Below are positions 1-9,035 of a stretch of DNA of 60,691 nucleotides, one piece after another. Position numbers and translations under genes: made by a program. Position 1 is the first letter of the stretch; every line of letters starts with the position of its first letter. This DNA is from Saprospiraceae bacterium (lineage in GTDB: Bacteria > Bacteroidota > Bacteroidia > Chitinophagales > Saprospiraceae), in assembly GCA_020629935.1 (NCBI GenBank), contig JAHDCJ010000003.1, positions 43,473-104,163 of the forward strand, written 5' to 3'. Under the pieces are notes generated by a model. It was not told where the DNA came from, did not search any database, and saw nothing but the letters and a program-made list of their open reading frames with translations.

Positions 1-2642
1 GATTTAAACGTAAGTATAACCACGAATAACATACTTATAGCAATTGCAGGCATGATCAATTGCATAGATTTTTGAGTCTTTTCTTGTTCTCTGTTTTGCC
101 CTTCATAAGAAGCACTAACCGAAGGATAGTTTTTCAATACGGAAGGAACGATAAGTGTTTTTATATCATTCGTTACATCTGAAATAGATACTTTATCATT
201 GGCTACATCTGCTTCAATTTTTATTTCTCTTTGTCCATCAAGGTGATTAATTCCAACCACGCCTCTCTCCACAGTAAAAGTAGCTAACTCCCCTAAAGGA
301 ACAGACTGGCCAGTTGCCGATCGAATCCGCATACTTTCTAATTTGGTAATATCATTTCGATCTTCTAATTTGTAACGAACCCACACACGCACTTCGTCCA
401 CACCTCGTTGTAGTCGTTGAATCTCTGCACCAAAGAATCCTTGTCGAACTTGCCCTAAAACAGACTGTAAGGTATAGCCTAAATTATACGCTTGTGGTTT
501 CAAACTGATATTAATTTCCTTTAATCCTTCTTGATTATTATCATAAACATCTTTAAGGTCACTTAATCGGCCTAGTTCTGCTTTTACGGCATCTACCGCC
601 GCATCTAACTCTTTATAATCATTGCCTAAAAGCGAGATAGAAACGGGCATTCCAAAAGGACTACCCGAAGAGAAGGTTAAGGATTCTGCTTCATAGATTG
701 TACCGAGTTTTTCTCTTACTTCTGCAATAAGCATCCGAGCAGAAATGTCTCCTCTTGATTCTCCGTCGGCCATTTCTACTTGTATATTTCCTACATTAGA
801 AGCAGGACCAATATTTTTTTGTACTTCTACAATAGGGTCCATTTTTCCATTAAACGTATTTTCTTTAATGTCTTCATTAACTGCATAAATTACCGTTTGG
901 ATGCTATCCAAAATTTCTTCTGTTAAGTTTTCTCTTGCACCAGAAGGAAGTTTAAGATTGATGGAAAAATTATCTCTTGGTATTACAGGGAAAAAAGTCG
1001 TTTTGATAAATCCGCCACTAATTGACCCCATCACAATAAACATCATGGCAATACAGATTGCAAGCATTGGAAAACTGAAGTTAATGGCAAACTGTAAAGC
1101 AGGTTCATAGATATAATCTCGCATCCATCCCATAAAACGATCTAGATAACGTGCTAGAATATTCTGTTTTCCTTTTTGTTTTAATGCTTTAGAATGCGCT
1201 ACGTGAGCAGGTAAAATCAAAGCGCCTTCCACCAAAGAAAAGACCAGAGAAAAGATAACTACAATCGCCATTTCTAAAAATATATCTCCGAGTCGACCAT
1301 CTATAAAAAAGAAAGCACAGAAAGCAATAACCGTAGTTATGATAGCTGAAAACACCGCGGGCAAAACCTGCATAGTTCCTTCAGTCGCAGCTTCCATCGC
1401 AGGCATACCACTTTCGTATTTTTGATAAATATTTTCTGCTATCACAATTCCATCATCTACCAGAATACCAATAACTAAGATCATTCCAAACAAGGAAATT
1501 ACATTGATGGTCACGCCTATTGCTGAACATACTAAAAACATTCCTGCGAAAGAAATCGGAATAGCCAAAGCTACCCAAAAAGCCAATCGCCAGTGAAGAA
1601 ACATGGCCAATAATACCAAAACAATTCCAAAGCCAATCAATCCATTATTTCGAAGTAATTCAATCCGTTGATTTAAAGAGATTGAGCTATCTGAAATAAC
1701 TGTGGCTTTTACAATATCATTTTTTCTATTAAATGTGTGTACATAATCTTTGACCATTTCAGTAATGCCCACCATATCTTCTTGCAAAGTATTTTGGACT
1801 TTTAAGATGACAGAAGGAACGCCATTTAAATACGTTCTTTCGGGCGAGTCTTCCCATTGATCGGTAATATCTGCTACCTGACTTAAACGGACCACACCTC
1901 CATTCGGATTACTTTGTATTACGATATCATTAAAGTTTTGTGCCACATAAGATCGGTTTTTAGCCCGAATCAATAGCTCTTCTTTATCTGATTTTACAGA
2001 ACCTCCTGTGATTTCAATATTCGTTCCTCGAACAGCGGCTACTGCCTGATCAAAAGTTAAATTAAAGGCACGAAGATCCACCTCTCGAAAACTAATTTCG
2101 ATTTCTTCTTCTGGGAAACCACTTAATTCTACCTTTGAAAGTCCATCTAGTTTTAAAAGATCTTTTTCGACTTTTCGAGCAAAAGCTTTAAGCGTACGTA
2201 AATCTACATCTCCATTTAAAGACAATGAAATGGCCTGACCTAATGATTCTCGTTTAAACACGATGAGTGGTTCCATATTAGCAGGAAAAGAAGGAATTCG
2301 ATCGACGGCATTTCGTACGTCTTGAAGTACCACATCCGCATCGTATCCTTTCAACACCTCAATGGTAATATTTCCTGCGTTTTCATTTGATACTGAACTT
2401 ACTCGGTCTACTCCAGTCACGCCTTTTAAGTTTTCTTCTATCCTAGATACAATGCCCTCTTCCACTTCTTCTGGAGAAGAACCAGGAAAAACGACTTGAA
2501 CAAAAATAGTTCGGCTAGGAGTCTCAGGAAAGAAAGTAGTCTTCATTTGAAGCATACCATAAATTCCAGCAAGGAAAAGGAAAACCATCAGTAGATTTCC
2601 CGCTATAGGATTTTTCAAAAAGTATTGGATCGTTGCGCGCAT
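1..2642 (-). CDS. RND-family efflux permease (AcrB/CusA-like), 3' part outside the window
   Basis: This gene is read leftward from an ATG at 2642 and stays open to the window edge, so about 880 N-terminal residues are visible and the C-terminus is missing. The protein is a proton-driven inner-membrane RND pump. The N-terminus has the usual first helix (MRATIQYFLKNPIAGNLL) followed by a large periplasmic porter region. A membrane block then contains GILVDDGIVIAENI, whose paired Asp match the proton-relay acids of TM4 in the family. A second helix group and a second porter domain with a GSPFGMPVSI segment follow. It starts 20 bases after the adaptor gene, so the two form an operon. The substrate (drug, metal or lipid) cannot be told from this. 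Family assignment is firm. Confidence 0.93.
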   Translation of the reverse strand, partial: MRATIQYFLKNPIAGNLLMVFLFLAGIYGMLQMKTTFFPETPSRTIFVQVVFPGSSPEEVEEGIVSRIEENLKGVTGVDRVSSVSNENAGNITIEVLKGYDADVVLQDVRNAVDRIPSFPANMEPLIVFKRESLGQAISLSLNGDVDLRTLKAFARKVEKDLLKLDGLSKVELSGFPEEEIEISFREVDLRAFNLTFDQAVAAVRGTNIEITGGSVKSDKEELLIRAKNRSYVAQNFNDIVIQSNPNGGVVRLSQVADITDQWEDSPERTYLNGVPSVILKVQNTLQEDMVGITEMVKDYVHTFNRKNDIVKATVISDSSISLNQRIELLRNNGLIGFGIVLVLLAMFLHWRLAFWVALAIPISFAGMFLVCSAIGVTINVISLFGMILVIGILVDDGIVIAENIYQKYESGMPAMEAATEGTMQVLPAVFSAIITTVIAFCAFFFIDGRLGDIFLEMAIVVIFSLVFSLVEGALILPAHVAHSKALKQKGKQNILARYLDRFMGWMRDYIYEPALQFAINFSFPMLAICIAMMFIVMGSISGGFIKTTFFPVIPRDNFSINLKLPSGARENLTEEILDSIQTVIYAVNEDIKENTFNGKMDPIVEVQKNIGPASNVGNIQVEMADGESRGDISARMLIAEVREKLGTIYEAESLTFSSGSPFGMPVSISLLGNDYKELDAAVDAVKAELGRLSDLKDVYDNNQEGLKEINISLKPQAYNLGYTLQSVLGQVRQGFFGAEIQRLQRGVDEVRVWVRYKLEDRNDITKLESMRIRSATGQSVPLGELATFTVERGVVGINHLDGQREIKIEADVANDKVSISDVTNDIKTLIVPSVLKNYPSVSASYEGQNREQEKTQKSMQLIMPAIAISMLFVVILTFK

Positions 2643-2662
2643 GTTGTTTTCTTTTCTTTCAA

Positions 2663-3853
2663 TTAATCTTTAATCACGCTTACTTTTTGGCCCGTGTAAA
2701 GACCACTTTGTGAATTTGTAATAATTTGATCTTCTGCATTTACTCCTCGAACATATACATTGATCGCATCGCGTTTAATCACTTCAATATCTTTTATTTC
2801 AACTTTGCCATTTTTAACTAAATATACTTTCGTTTGATTAACCACTGCAGTTTTCGGTAAAGCCGTCACGTCTTTCAATTTATTTCCTTTCAGTTCTCCT
2901 TTTAGATACATGCCTTCTCGAAGACCGCTTCCTCTTAACTCAATAAAAACGGGAAGGTATTGTGTGGCTGGATCAATCACATTGCTAATTCGTTTTACAG
3001 TACCCGTCCACTCTTTTTCCAATTCGCTAGAATATAATTTAACCCGTTGGCCTGATTTTACATATTTCATATCCGTGAGATTAATCGGCGCTTCCAATTC
3101 GAAACGGGAGGTATTGGCAATGGTTCCTAACCGTTGACCTGGACTAACCAATGTTCCAGGATATGTATTCGCCTCAGTAATAACTCCTGTAAAGGGCGCA
3201 TAGATTTGATAATCCGCTAAGCGAGCTTCTTGTGATTTAATATTGTAATAGGTATTATAAATATTTTTTGACGCCACAAAATATTTCTCTTGATCTGAAC
3301 TAACTACAGGCAAATCCCTGACTGGTTTTTCTACATCAAACTGATCTAAATATCGTTTCCATTTTTCAAACGCAGAGGGATAATCTATTTTTAAGTCAGG
3401 CATAATTTGAGTAATACTATTAAGCAATGTACTTTTTTGAGCAAGTAATGCATAATGTATTTCTCGAGTATCGAGTTCAAATAATAAATCCCCTTCATTA
3501 AATATGACCCCCTTTCGAAAAGGCTTAGATGTTTTGAGCAAAAGCCCAGTAACTTTAGAAAATAGGTTCATCCGCTCATAAGCAACCAAGCGTCCATCTA
3601 TTTCAATTTTATTATCTACATTACTACTTCCTGCGCTCATAACCTGAACGTTTCGCAACACTTCTTTTATCGGTTCTTCGGAAACAGAAGATTTTTTTTG
3701 ACTTGATAAATAGTTATAAAAAAAGGCTCCAATTCCAAAAATGATTAGGGTCAAAAAAAGTGAAATGATAATTTTTCGAATGGAAGGTTTTCCTTCTTCT
3801 TGTGCTATAAATTCTTCATTCCTTTCGTAGTCCGTATATTGTGGTTTGTCCAT
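2663..3853 (-). CDS. RND efflux periplasmic adaptor (HlyD/MFP family)
   Basis: The protein of about 396 residues links an inner-membrane RND pump to an outer-membrane channel. One N-terminal membrane segment (IIISLFLTLIIFGIGAFFYNY) follows a short charged cytoplasmic tail. The periplasmic part contains a split lipoyl/barrel-sandwich domain, seen as GRLVAYERMNLFSKVTG early and YQIYAPFTGVITEANTYPG later, then a beta-barrel domain and a membrane-proximal domain ending in SGLYTGQKVSVIKD. I chose the ATG at 3853 over a GTG three codons upstream because GGTGAT sits just before the ATG. It is the first gene of a leftward operon with the RND permease. It is divergent from the pseudouridine synthase gene, with about 120 bases of shared promoter region. 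Confidence 0.92.
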   Translation of the reverse strand: MDKPQYTDYERNEEFIAQEEGKPSIRKIIISLFLTLIIFGIGAFFYNYLSSQKKSSVSEEPIKEVLRNVQVMSAGSSNVDNKIEIDGRLVAYERMNLFSKVTGLLLKTSKPFRKGVIFNEGDLLFELDTREIHYALLAQKSTLLNSITQIMPDLKIDYPSAFEKWKRYLDQFDVEKPVRDLPVVSSDQEKYFVASKNIYNTYYNIKSQEARLADYQIYAPFTGVITEANTYPGTLVSPGQRLGTIANTSRFELEAPINLTDMKYVKSGQRVKLYSSELEKEWTGTVKRISNVIDPATQYLPVFIELRGSGLREGMYLKGELKGNKLKDVTALPKTAVVNQTKVYLVKNGKVEIKDIEVIKRDAINVYVRGVNAEDQIITNSQSGLYTGQKVSVIKD

Positions 3854-3975
3854 AGTGATCACCGTATTTTAAAATAATTGGCTTTAAGGGGTATAGAGAT
3901 AACAATACGAAGTTAGTTATGGTTTTCATATTAAAAAATTCATTAATCATTTTTTAACTTTTTATCCTTTTATTT

Positions 3976-4878
3976 TTGATAATAATCCAAAGTCATACCG
4001 TTACTAAAGTAAACACACCAATTCGATTAAGCGATTATGCGGTGGGCATATTTGATGAAATTCCTTCAAGAAAAGGTATTAAAAAAGCCATAAAACGTGG
4101 AGCTATTTTGGTCAACGGAGAAGTTAGTACGACCGGCTTGTTTGTACAAATTGGGATGCAAATTGATCTTTTAAACATTCCTTCGAAAAACAGTCCAATA
4201 TTTGCATTAGATCTTCCTGTGGTTTATGAAGATGAACATATCGCCTTAATTTTTAAACCTGGTGGTTTGGTCATTCGTGGAAATCAGTTTCGGACCTTGG
4301 AAAACGCACTTTTACACAATCTCAAAACTTCACAAAAAATATTTTATCCTAGAGCCATGCATCGATTAGATGCCGCTACAATGGGTTTAGTGCTCATTGC
4401 TAAAACCAATGCCGCTGCTATTGGCATTGGACAACAATTTGAACAACATACCATTCGGAAAACATATGTTGCTATTGGAATAGGTGCTATTCCTTCCTCT
4501 GGTTTTTTTGACCAAACCATTGATGGAAAATTAGCCTATACTTCTTATGAATGTATTCGTCAATCTCGTTCCTTAAAAAGCGATTATCTTTCTTTGGTTC
4601 GTCTCTTTCCTAAAACGGGTCGAACCCATCAATTGCGTATCCATCTTTCCAAGGCTGGGTTTCCCATATTAGGCGATCAACTTTATGGACAAGAAGGTTT
4701 GATTTTGAAAAAGAAAGGTTTGTTTTTATGCGCTACTGAATTGTCTTTTATTCATCCTATTGAAAATAAAAAAATGACAATCTCGCATCCTATTCCAAGC
4801 AAATTTATTACTCGGCTTGATCGAGAACAACGACGTTGGGACAGCTATCATTTAAATGCAGAAGATCAAAAAAAATAG
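3976..4878 (+). CDS. RluA-family pseudouridine synthase with N-terminal S4-like domain
   Basis: This enzyme isomerises uridine to pseudouridine in structured RNA, most likely rRNA. The first 65 residues look like an S4 RNA-binding domain (KGIKKAIKRGAILVNGE). The catalytic domain follows with AMHRLDAATMGLVLIAKT, where the Asp of HRLD is the expected catalytic residue, and RTHQLRIHLSKAGFPILGD, the usual C-terminal RluA motif. There is no suitable ATG: the reading frame opens with TTG, and the first in-frame Met is about 55 residues in and would remove most of the S4 domain. The TTG also overlaps a TAnnTTTG motif. RNA target and subfamily (RluA, RluC or RluD) are not resolved. It lies 27 bases before radA. 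Confidence 0.88.
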   Translation: MIIIQSHTVTKVNTPIRLSDYAVGIFDEIPSRKGIKKAIKRGAILVNGEVSTTGLFVQIGMQIDLLNIPSKNSPIFALDLPVVYEDEHIALIFKPGGLVIRGNQFRTLENALLHNLKTSQKIFYPRAMHRLDAATMGLVLIAKTNAAAIGIGQQFEQHTIRKTYVAIGIGAIPSSGFFDQTIDGKLAYTSYECIRQSRSLKSDYLSLVRLFPKTGRTHQLRIHLSKAGFPILGDQLYGQEGLILKKKGLFLCATELSFIHPIENKKMTISHPIPSKFITRLDREQRRWDSYHLNAEDQKK

Positions 4879-4905
4879 TATCTTCACCTTTCAAGATAAG
4901 AAGAC

Positions 4906-6276
4906 ATGGCAAAAATAAAAAAACAGTTTTTCTGTAAAAATTGTGGTACTGCACATACCAAATGGAACGGCAAATGTAGCGCTTGTAATGAATGGAATAC
5001 GTTGGTAGAAGAAGTCGTTCAAAAAGAAGACAAAAAAGAAATTACACGTACATGGAGAGCAGATGGCAAACCAAAGACCGAACCCATTTTAATACAAGAT
5101 GTACAAACAGGAAATACCAAAAGAACCAAACTACCAGACTCCGAATTGAATCGGGTATTGGGTGGTGGACTTGTTTCTGGATCGCTCATTTTATTGGGTG
5201 GAGAACCAGGAATTGGTAAGTCTACCTTACTGCTTCAATTAGCACTTCGCTTACCTGCAAAAATTGTGTACGTTTCTGGTGAAGAGAGTGAAGAACAAAT
5301 CAAAATGCGGGCTACTCGAATTGGTTTACAAAATGCCACTTGTTATTTATTGGCCGAAACAGATACACAAGAAATGTTTAAACATTTCAAGACGCTTAGT
5401 CCAGATTTAGTCATTGTAGATTCTATCCAAACATTAACGTCTCCCCTACTCGATTCTACTCCTGGATCTGTATCTCAAATTCGAGAATGTGCAGGAGAGC
5501 TTCAGCGTTTTGCTAAAGAAACCAATATTCCTGTTTTCTTAATTGGGCATATTACTAAAGAAGGTACTATAGCGGGACCTAAACTTTTAGAGCATATTGT
5601 AGATACTGTATTACAATTTGAAGGCGACCATCATTATACTTATCGGATTTTGCGAACCATAAAAAATCGTTTTGGCTCCACTGCAGAATTAGGCATTTAT
5701 GAAATGCAATCTGGCGGATTAAGAGAAGTAGAAAATCCTTCTGAACTTTTAATTTCTCAAAAGGATGATGACCTGAGTGGAAGTGCGATTTGTGCAACCT
5801 TGGAAGGATTACGTCCAATGCTCATTGAAACACAAGCTTTAGTCAGTACCGCTGTTTATGGAACGCCCCAACGCTCTGCTACAGGTTTTGATCTTCGTCG
5901 ATTAAATATGTTATTGGCGGTCTTAGAAAAGCGATGTGGTTTTCATTTTGGAGCCAACGATGTCTTTTTAAATATTGCGGGTGGCATTCGAATTGATGAC
6001 CCTGCCATTGACTTGGCCATTGTGAGTGCTTTGGTTTCTTCATTGCAAACTATTCCTATTGATGCTAAAATTTGTTTTGCTGGTGAAGTCGGTTTATCAG
6101 GAGAAATTCGTTCGGTCAATCGGGTAGATCAACGGATACAAGAAGCTAGTCGATTAGGTTTCAAGCAGATCTTTATTTCTAAATATAATTTGAAAGGATT
6201 GCATCCAGAGAAGTATGATATTGAAGTAATTCCAGTAGGTAAAATTGATGAATTATTTAGTTTGTTGATGAGTTAA
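4906..6276 (+). CDS. radA: DNA repair protein RadA
   Basis: RadA is a RecA-like ATPase that processes recombination intermediates by driving branch migration. All expected parts are present in 456 residues. An N-terminal zinc finger (FFCKNCG and CSACNEWN) comes first. The RecA core has a Walker A motif GGEPGIGKST near residue 100 and a Walker B strand LVIVDSIQTL. The RadA-specific KNRFGS motif follows. A C-terminal Lon-like domain begins around residue 285 (GGIRIDDPAIDLAIVSAL). Length is typical of the family. It is in a rightward run after the pseudouridine synthase and 11 bases before the TRIC-like gene. Identification is secure. Confidence 0.97.
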   Translation: MAKIKKQFFCKNCGTAHTKWNGKCSACNEWNTLVEEVVQKEDKKEITRTWRADGKPKTEPILIQDVQTGNTKRTKLPDSELNRVLGGGLVSGSLILLGGEPGIGKSTLLLQLALRLPAKIVYVSGEESEEQIKMRATRIGLQNATCYLLAETDTQEMFKHFKTLSPDLVIVDSIQTLTSPLLDSTPGSVSQIRECAGELQRFAKETNIPVFLIGHITKEGTIAGPKLLEHIVDTVLQFEGDHHYTYRILRTIKNRFGSTAELGIYEMQSGGLREVENPSELLISQKDDDLSGSAICATLEGLRPMLIETQALVSTAVYGTPQRSATGFDLRRLNMLLAVLEKRCGFHFGANDVFLNIAGGIRIDDPAIDLAIVSALVSSLQTIPIDAKICFAGEVGLSGEIRSVNRVDQRIQEASRLGFKQIFISKYNLKGLHPEKYDIEVIPVGKIDELFSLLMS

Positions 6277-6287
6277 TTTTTTAGCGC

Positions 6288-6896
6288 ATGACCTACATAT
6301 ATTATCTCGATTTATTTGGCACCTTTGTTTTTGCGATTAGTGGAATTCTTGCTGCGGTAGATAAAAAATTGGATTTGGTTGGTGCTTTAATTCTAGGATT
6401 TGTTACGGCTGTTGGCGGTGGGACATTAAGAGATATGATGATAGGAGAAACGCCTGTGGGTTGGATGAAAGATTTAAATTATGGTCTAGTCATAGTGGCT
6501 GCATTACCTGTTTGTTTCTTTTGGAAAAAAATAATCTTACGCCTTAAAAAAAGTTGGTTTCTTTTTGATACCATTGGTATTGGCTTGTTTACTATTTTAG
6601 GTTTGCAAAAAACATTGGCGCTTGGACTCTCCCCTATTATTGCGGTATTAATGGGCGTTGTTTCTGCCGTATTTGGCGGCGTTATAAGAGACGTCTTATC
6701 CAATGAAATTCCTTTAATTTTTAGAAAAGAAATTTATGCAAGTGCTTGCTTTGCAGGAGGCTTAGTTTTTCTTGCTGCGGAATATTTTTTTCCTGGAGCT
6801 ATGATTAATATCCTTGCTTCCATTTCAACGGTAATCATCATTCGCTATCTTTCTGTTCGTAACCAGTGGAGCATTAAATTTAATCCGCTAAGCTAA
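6288..6896 (+). CDS. TRIC-like (YadS/UPF0126) membrane channel
   Basis: This 202-residue integral membrane protein belongs to the trimeric intracellular cation channel family (formerly UPF0126, 'glycine transporter' domain). The sequence shows an internal duplication typical of the family. GALILGFVTAVGGGTLRDMM in the first half is echoed by GVVSAVFGGVIRDVL in the second, each with a GG..RD signature in a helix break. About seven hydrophobic helices can be counted. Prokaryotic members conduct potassium and other monovalent cations; the physiological role is otherwise uncertain. It sits between radA and a lipoprotein gene with tight spacing, so co-transcription is likely, but no functional link is apparent. 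Confidence 0.85.
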   Translation: MTYIYYLDLFGTFVFAISGILAAVDKKLDLVGALILGFVTAVGGGTLRDMMIGETPVGWMKDLNYGLVIVAALPVCFFWKKIILRLKKSWFLFDTIGIGLFTILGLQKTLALGLSPIIAVLMGVVSAVFGGVIRDVLSNEIPLIFRKEIYASACFAGGLVFLAAEYFFPGAMINILASISTVIIIRYLSVRNQWSIKFNPLS

Positions 6897-6901
6897 TTAT
6901 T

Positions 6902-8014
6902 ATGCGTAGTTTATTCTTCTTCATTTTCTTACTTTCTATTTTTTCTTGCCAAGAACAAGTTAAGGTAAAGCAAGGTGTTAAAGATCAAAAACAATTAACT
7001 ATTTCTACTGAAAAAAAGCGAACTACACCAAGCCTCAAAACAAACAACGCAACCCCTACCTTAAAAACTGTTTTTGTTCAAGCAAAAAGTGGATTAGTCT
7101 TTCGCTCTGCTCCACATCCTGATTCGTCAAAACTTGGCGTTTTTGATTTTGGGACCAAACTTCATGTGGTACAAGAGACCAATATTCCTTTGGTGATTAA
7201 AGAAAAAGAGCAGACTATTTCTGGACAGTGGTTAAAAGTAAAATCACGAAGTGCTCGGCAAGAGAACAACAATTTTTATAGAGATCAATTTTACTTTTCT
7301 GGTTTTGTCTTCAGTGGTTTTGTAGCAGATTCTTCTAATGTTGATTTTACCCAAATCCCTATTTTTTATGAAGACATTTCTTATGAAAAAATGAAATGGC
7401 CAATTGAAAAAAAAGAACGAACAGATCTTCAATTTTCTGAAATCACTTTCAAGGAATTTAAAAATTATCAATCTAATTATAAGACAGGTGTATTGCTTGA
7501 TTCTACAAAAGAAACTAGACCGGGATCATATTTCATTATTCCAACCCAAACCCATCAATTTAAATTTTCTTGTGGTGCAGATTTTACTTATTGTCATTAT
7601 TATAAAGGGTATGTTGAAGCACTGCATTCGCACGTAATTAGTATGGTAGGTTCGGGTGTAGAAATGGTCTATTTAATAAATAAAAAAAACAATCAACTTT
7701 ATCCATTAGCCACTCCTTTTGATAATGGATGTGAGGCTCCACGAATTTCTAAATCAGGTGATCTGTTTATTGCTTTTGCAAGTAATGTTTTTCATAAGGA
7801 AGCTTTTATTTCATTTTATAAAAAAGACAAAAAAACGAAGGCCTTTGATTTAATCAATTATGAATCTTTTTTAACTGATGAATGGCGAATTTTAGATTTA
7901 GTTTGGGTGGATGATCAATCTTTTGCCCTTAGTGTATATGAGGAACGCTCTTGGAATAAATCTACAGATAAGGAAGAAATAATTGGACTCCGTTATCTCC
8001 TTGTTCATTTTTAA
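6902..8014 (+). CDS. Lipoprotein with SH3-like domain
   Basis: A 370-residue predicted lipoprotein. The N-terminus is a short hydrophobic signal ending in the lipobox LSIFSC, with Cys16 as the likely lipidated residue. After a Lys/Thr-rich linker there is a bacterial SH3-like segment around residues 60-140 (VFVQAKSGLVFRSAPHPDSS, then GQWLKVKS). Such domains usually bind peptides or cell-wall material. The rest of the chain has a mixed beta pattern and three cysteines (CGADFTYC and NGCEAP) that I cannot assign to a family. It starts five bases after the TRIC-like gene. It is probably envelope-located; function is unknown. Confidence 0.7.
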   Translation: MRSLFFFIFLLSIFSCQEQVKVKQGVKDQKQLTISTEKKRTTPSLKTNNATPTLKTVFVQAKSGLVFRSAPHPDSSKLGVFDFGTKLHVVQETNIPLVIKEKEQTISGQWLKVKSRSARQENNNFYRDQFYFSGFVFSGFVADSSNVDFTQIPIFYEDISYEKMKWPIEKKERTDLQFSEITFKEFKNYQSNYKTGVLLDSTKETRPGSYFIIPTQTHQFKFSCGADFTYCHYYKGYVEALHSHVISMVGSGVEMVYLINKKNNQLYPLATPFDNGCEAPRISKSGDLFIAFASNVFHKEAFISFYKKDKKTKAFDLINYESFLTDEWRILDLVWVDDQSFALSVYEERSWNKSTDKEEIIGLRYLLVHF

Positions 8015-8080
8015 TTGATAAAAAATAAACGATATTATACCTTCTTTGTTATTAAATATAAATACTTAATTTTCGATCTG

Positions 8081-8554
8081 ATGAAACCAGCTAGTGTAAA
8101 AGAATTAAAAACTGCCTTGGGTGCGCGTAGCCATAAAGAGCTCTTAGAACTTTGCTCTCGACTAGCACGTTTTAAAAAAGAGAACAAAGAATTATTAACT
8201 TATTTACTTTTTGAATCTGCGAATGAAGATGGTTATGTACTGAGTATTAAACAAGAGATCGATGAATCATTTGAGGCGATCAATACTCGTAGTTTTTTCT
8301 TTATAAAAAAAAGTGTTCGGAAGATTTTAAGAAACATCAAAAAATATGCACGGTACAGTAATCGCAAAGAAACGGAAGTTGATTTATTACTTTACTTTTG
8401 TGAAAAACTCAAGGAATTTAGACCTTCGATAAAAAGCAATACAACCCTTTATAATTTGTACCAACGTCAATTGGATGCTATAGAAAAGAAGATTGAAAAA
8501 CTACCTGAAGATTTGCAATATGATTATGGCGTTGAATTAAATAATTTGCTTTAA
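8081..8554 (+). CDS. Conserved-looking helical protein of unknown function
   Basis: About 157 residues from the ATG at 8081. The frame is open back to a TTG directly after the previous stop, but the extra 22 residues are hydrophobic and poorly coding-like, so I prefer the ATG (MKPASVKELKTALGARSHKE). The protein is strongly helical, rich in Lys and Glu, and has no signal peptide, membrane helix or catalytic motif that I recognise. Segments such as LLELCSRLARFKKENKELLTY and LYNLYQRQLDAIEKKIEKL suggest a helical bundle. It lies in the rightward run between the SH3-like lipoprotein and the Nudix gene. It is a cytoplasmic hypothetical protein. Confidence 0.6.
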   Translation: MKPASVKELKTALGARSHKELLELCSRLARFKKENKELLTYLLFESANEDGYVLSIKQEIDESFEAINTRSFFFIKKSVRKILRNIKKYARYSNRKETEVDLLLYFCEKLKEFRPSIKSNTTLYNLYQRQLDAIEKKIEKLPEDLQYDYGVELNNLL

Positions 8555-8563
8555 AAAGAACAA

Positions 8564-9007
8564 ATGGTAACGAGACCCAAAGTAGGCATTGGTGTAATTA
8601 TTGAAAATGCCCACCATCAAATTTTGATAGGAAAACGCAAGGGAAGTCATGCTCCATTTTATTCTATTCCTGGTGGTCATTTAGAACTAGGTGAGACTTT
8701 TGAGTTTGCCGCTAAAAAAGAAATTTTGGAAGAAACAGGATTAATCATCCATAATCCTAAAGTCATTTGTGTAACCAATAATTTACGCACCTATGAAGAA
8801 GAAAAAGTTCATTTCGTTTCCATTACTTTGTACACCAATCAATTTGAAGGAATGCCTAAAGTTTTAGAAAAAGACCGATGTGAATCATGGGCTTGGTATG
8901 ATCCTAAAAATTTACCCCTCCCCCATTTTGATGCGAGTGAATTTGCGGTAGAATGTTTTTTGAAAAAGGTATTTTATATTCCAAATCAATATCAAAAAAT
9001 CGTTTAA
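8564..9007 (+). CDS. Nudix hydrolase (NUDT15-like nucleotide pyrophosphatase)
   Basis: A 147-residue Nudix enzyme that hydrolyses nucleoside diphosphates linked to another moiety. The Nudix box is clear near residues 38-60: GGHLELGETFEFAAKKEILE followed by ETGL. It fits GX5EX7REUXEEXGU except that Lys replaces the usual Arg of RE, a common change. The flanking pattern (VGIGVIIENAHHQILIGKRK, then SWAWYDPKNLPLP) resembles MTH1/NUDT15-type nucleotide pool sanitisers. The true substrate is not determined. It is the last gene of the rightward run and converges with the sugar dehydrogenase gene, 28 bases away with no obvious hairpin between. Confidence 0.88.
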   Translation: MVTRPKVGIGVIIENAHHQILIGKRKGSHAPFYSIPGGHLELGETFEFAAKKEILEETGLIIHNPKVICVTNNLRTYEEEKVHFVSITLYTNQFEGMPKVLEKDRCESWAWYDPKNLPLPHFDASEFAVECFLKKVFYIPNQYQKIV

Positions 9008-9035
9008 TCTCTATGTCAATTTTTTCTCTTAAATA

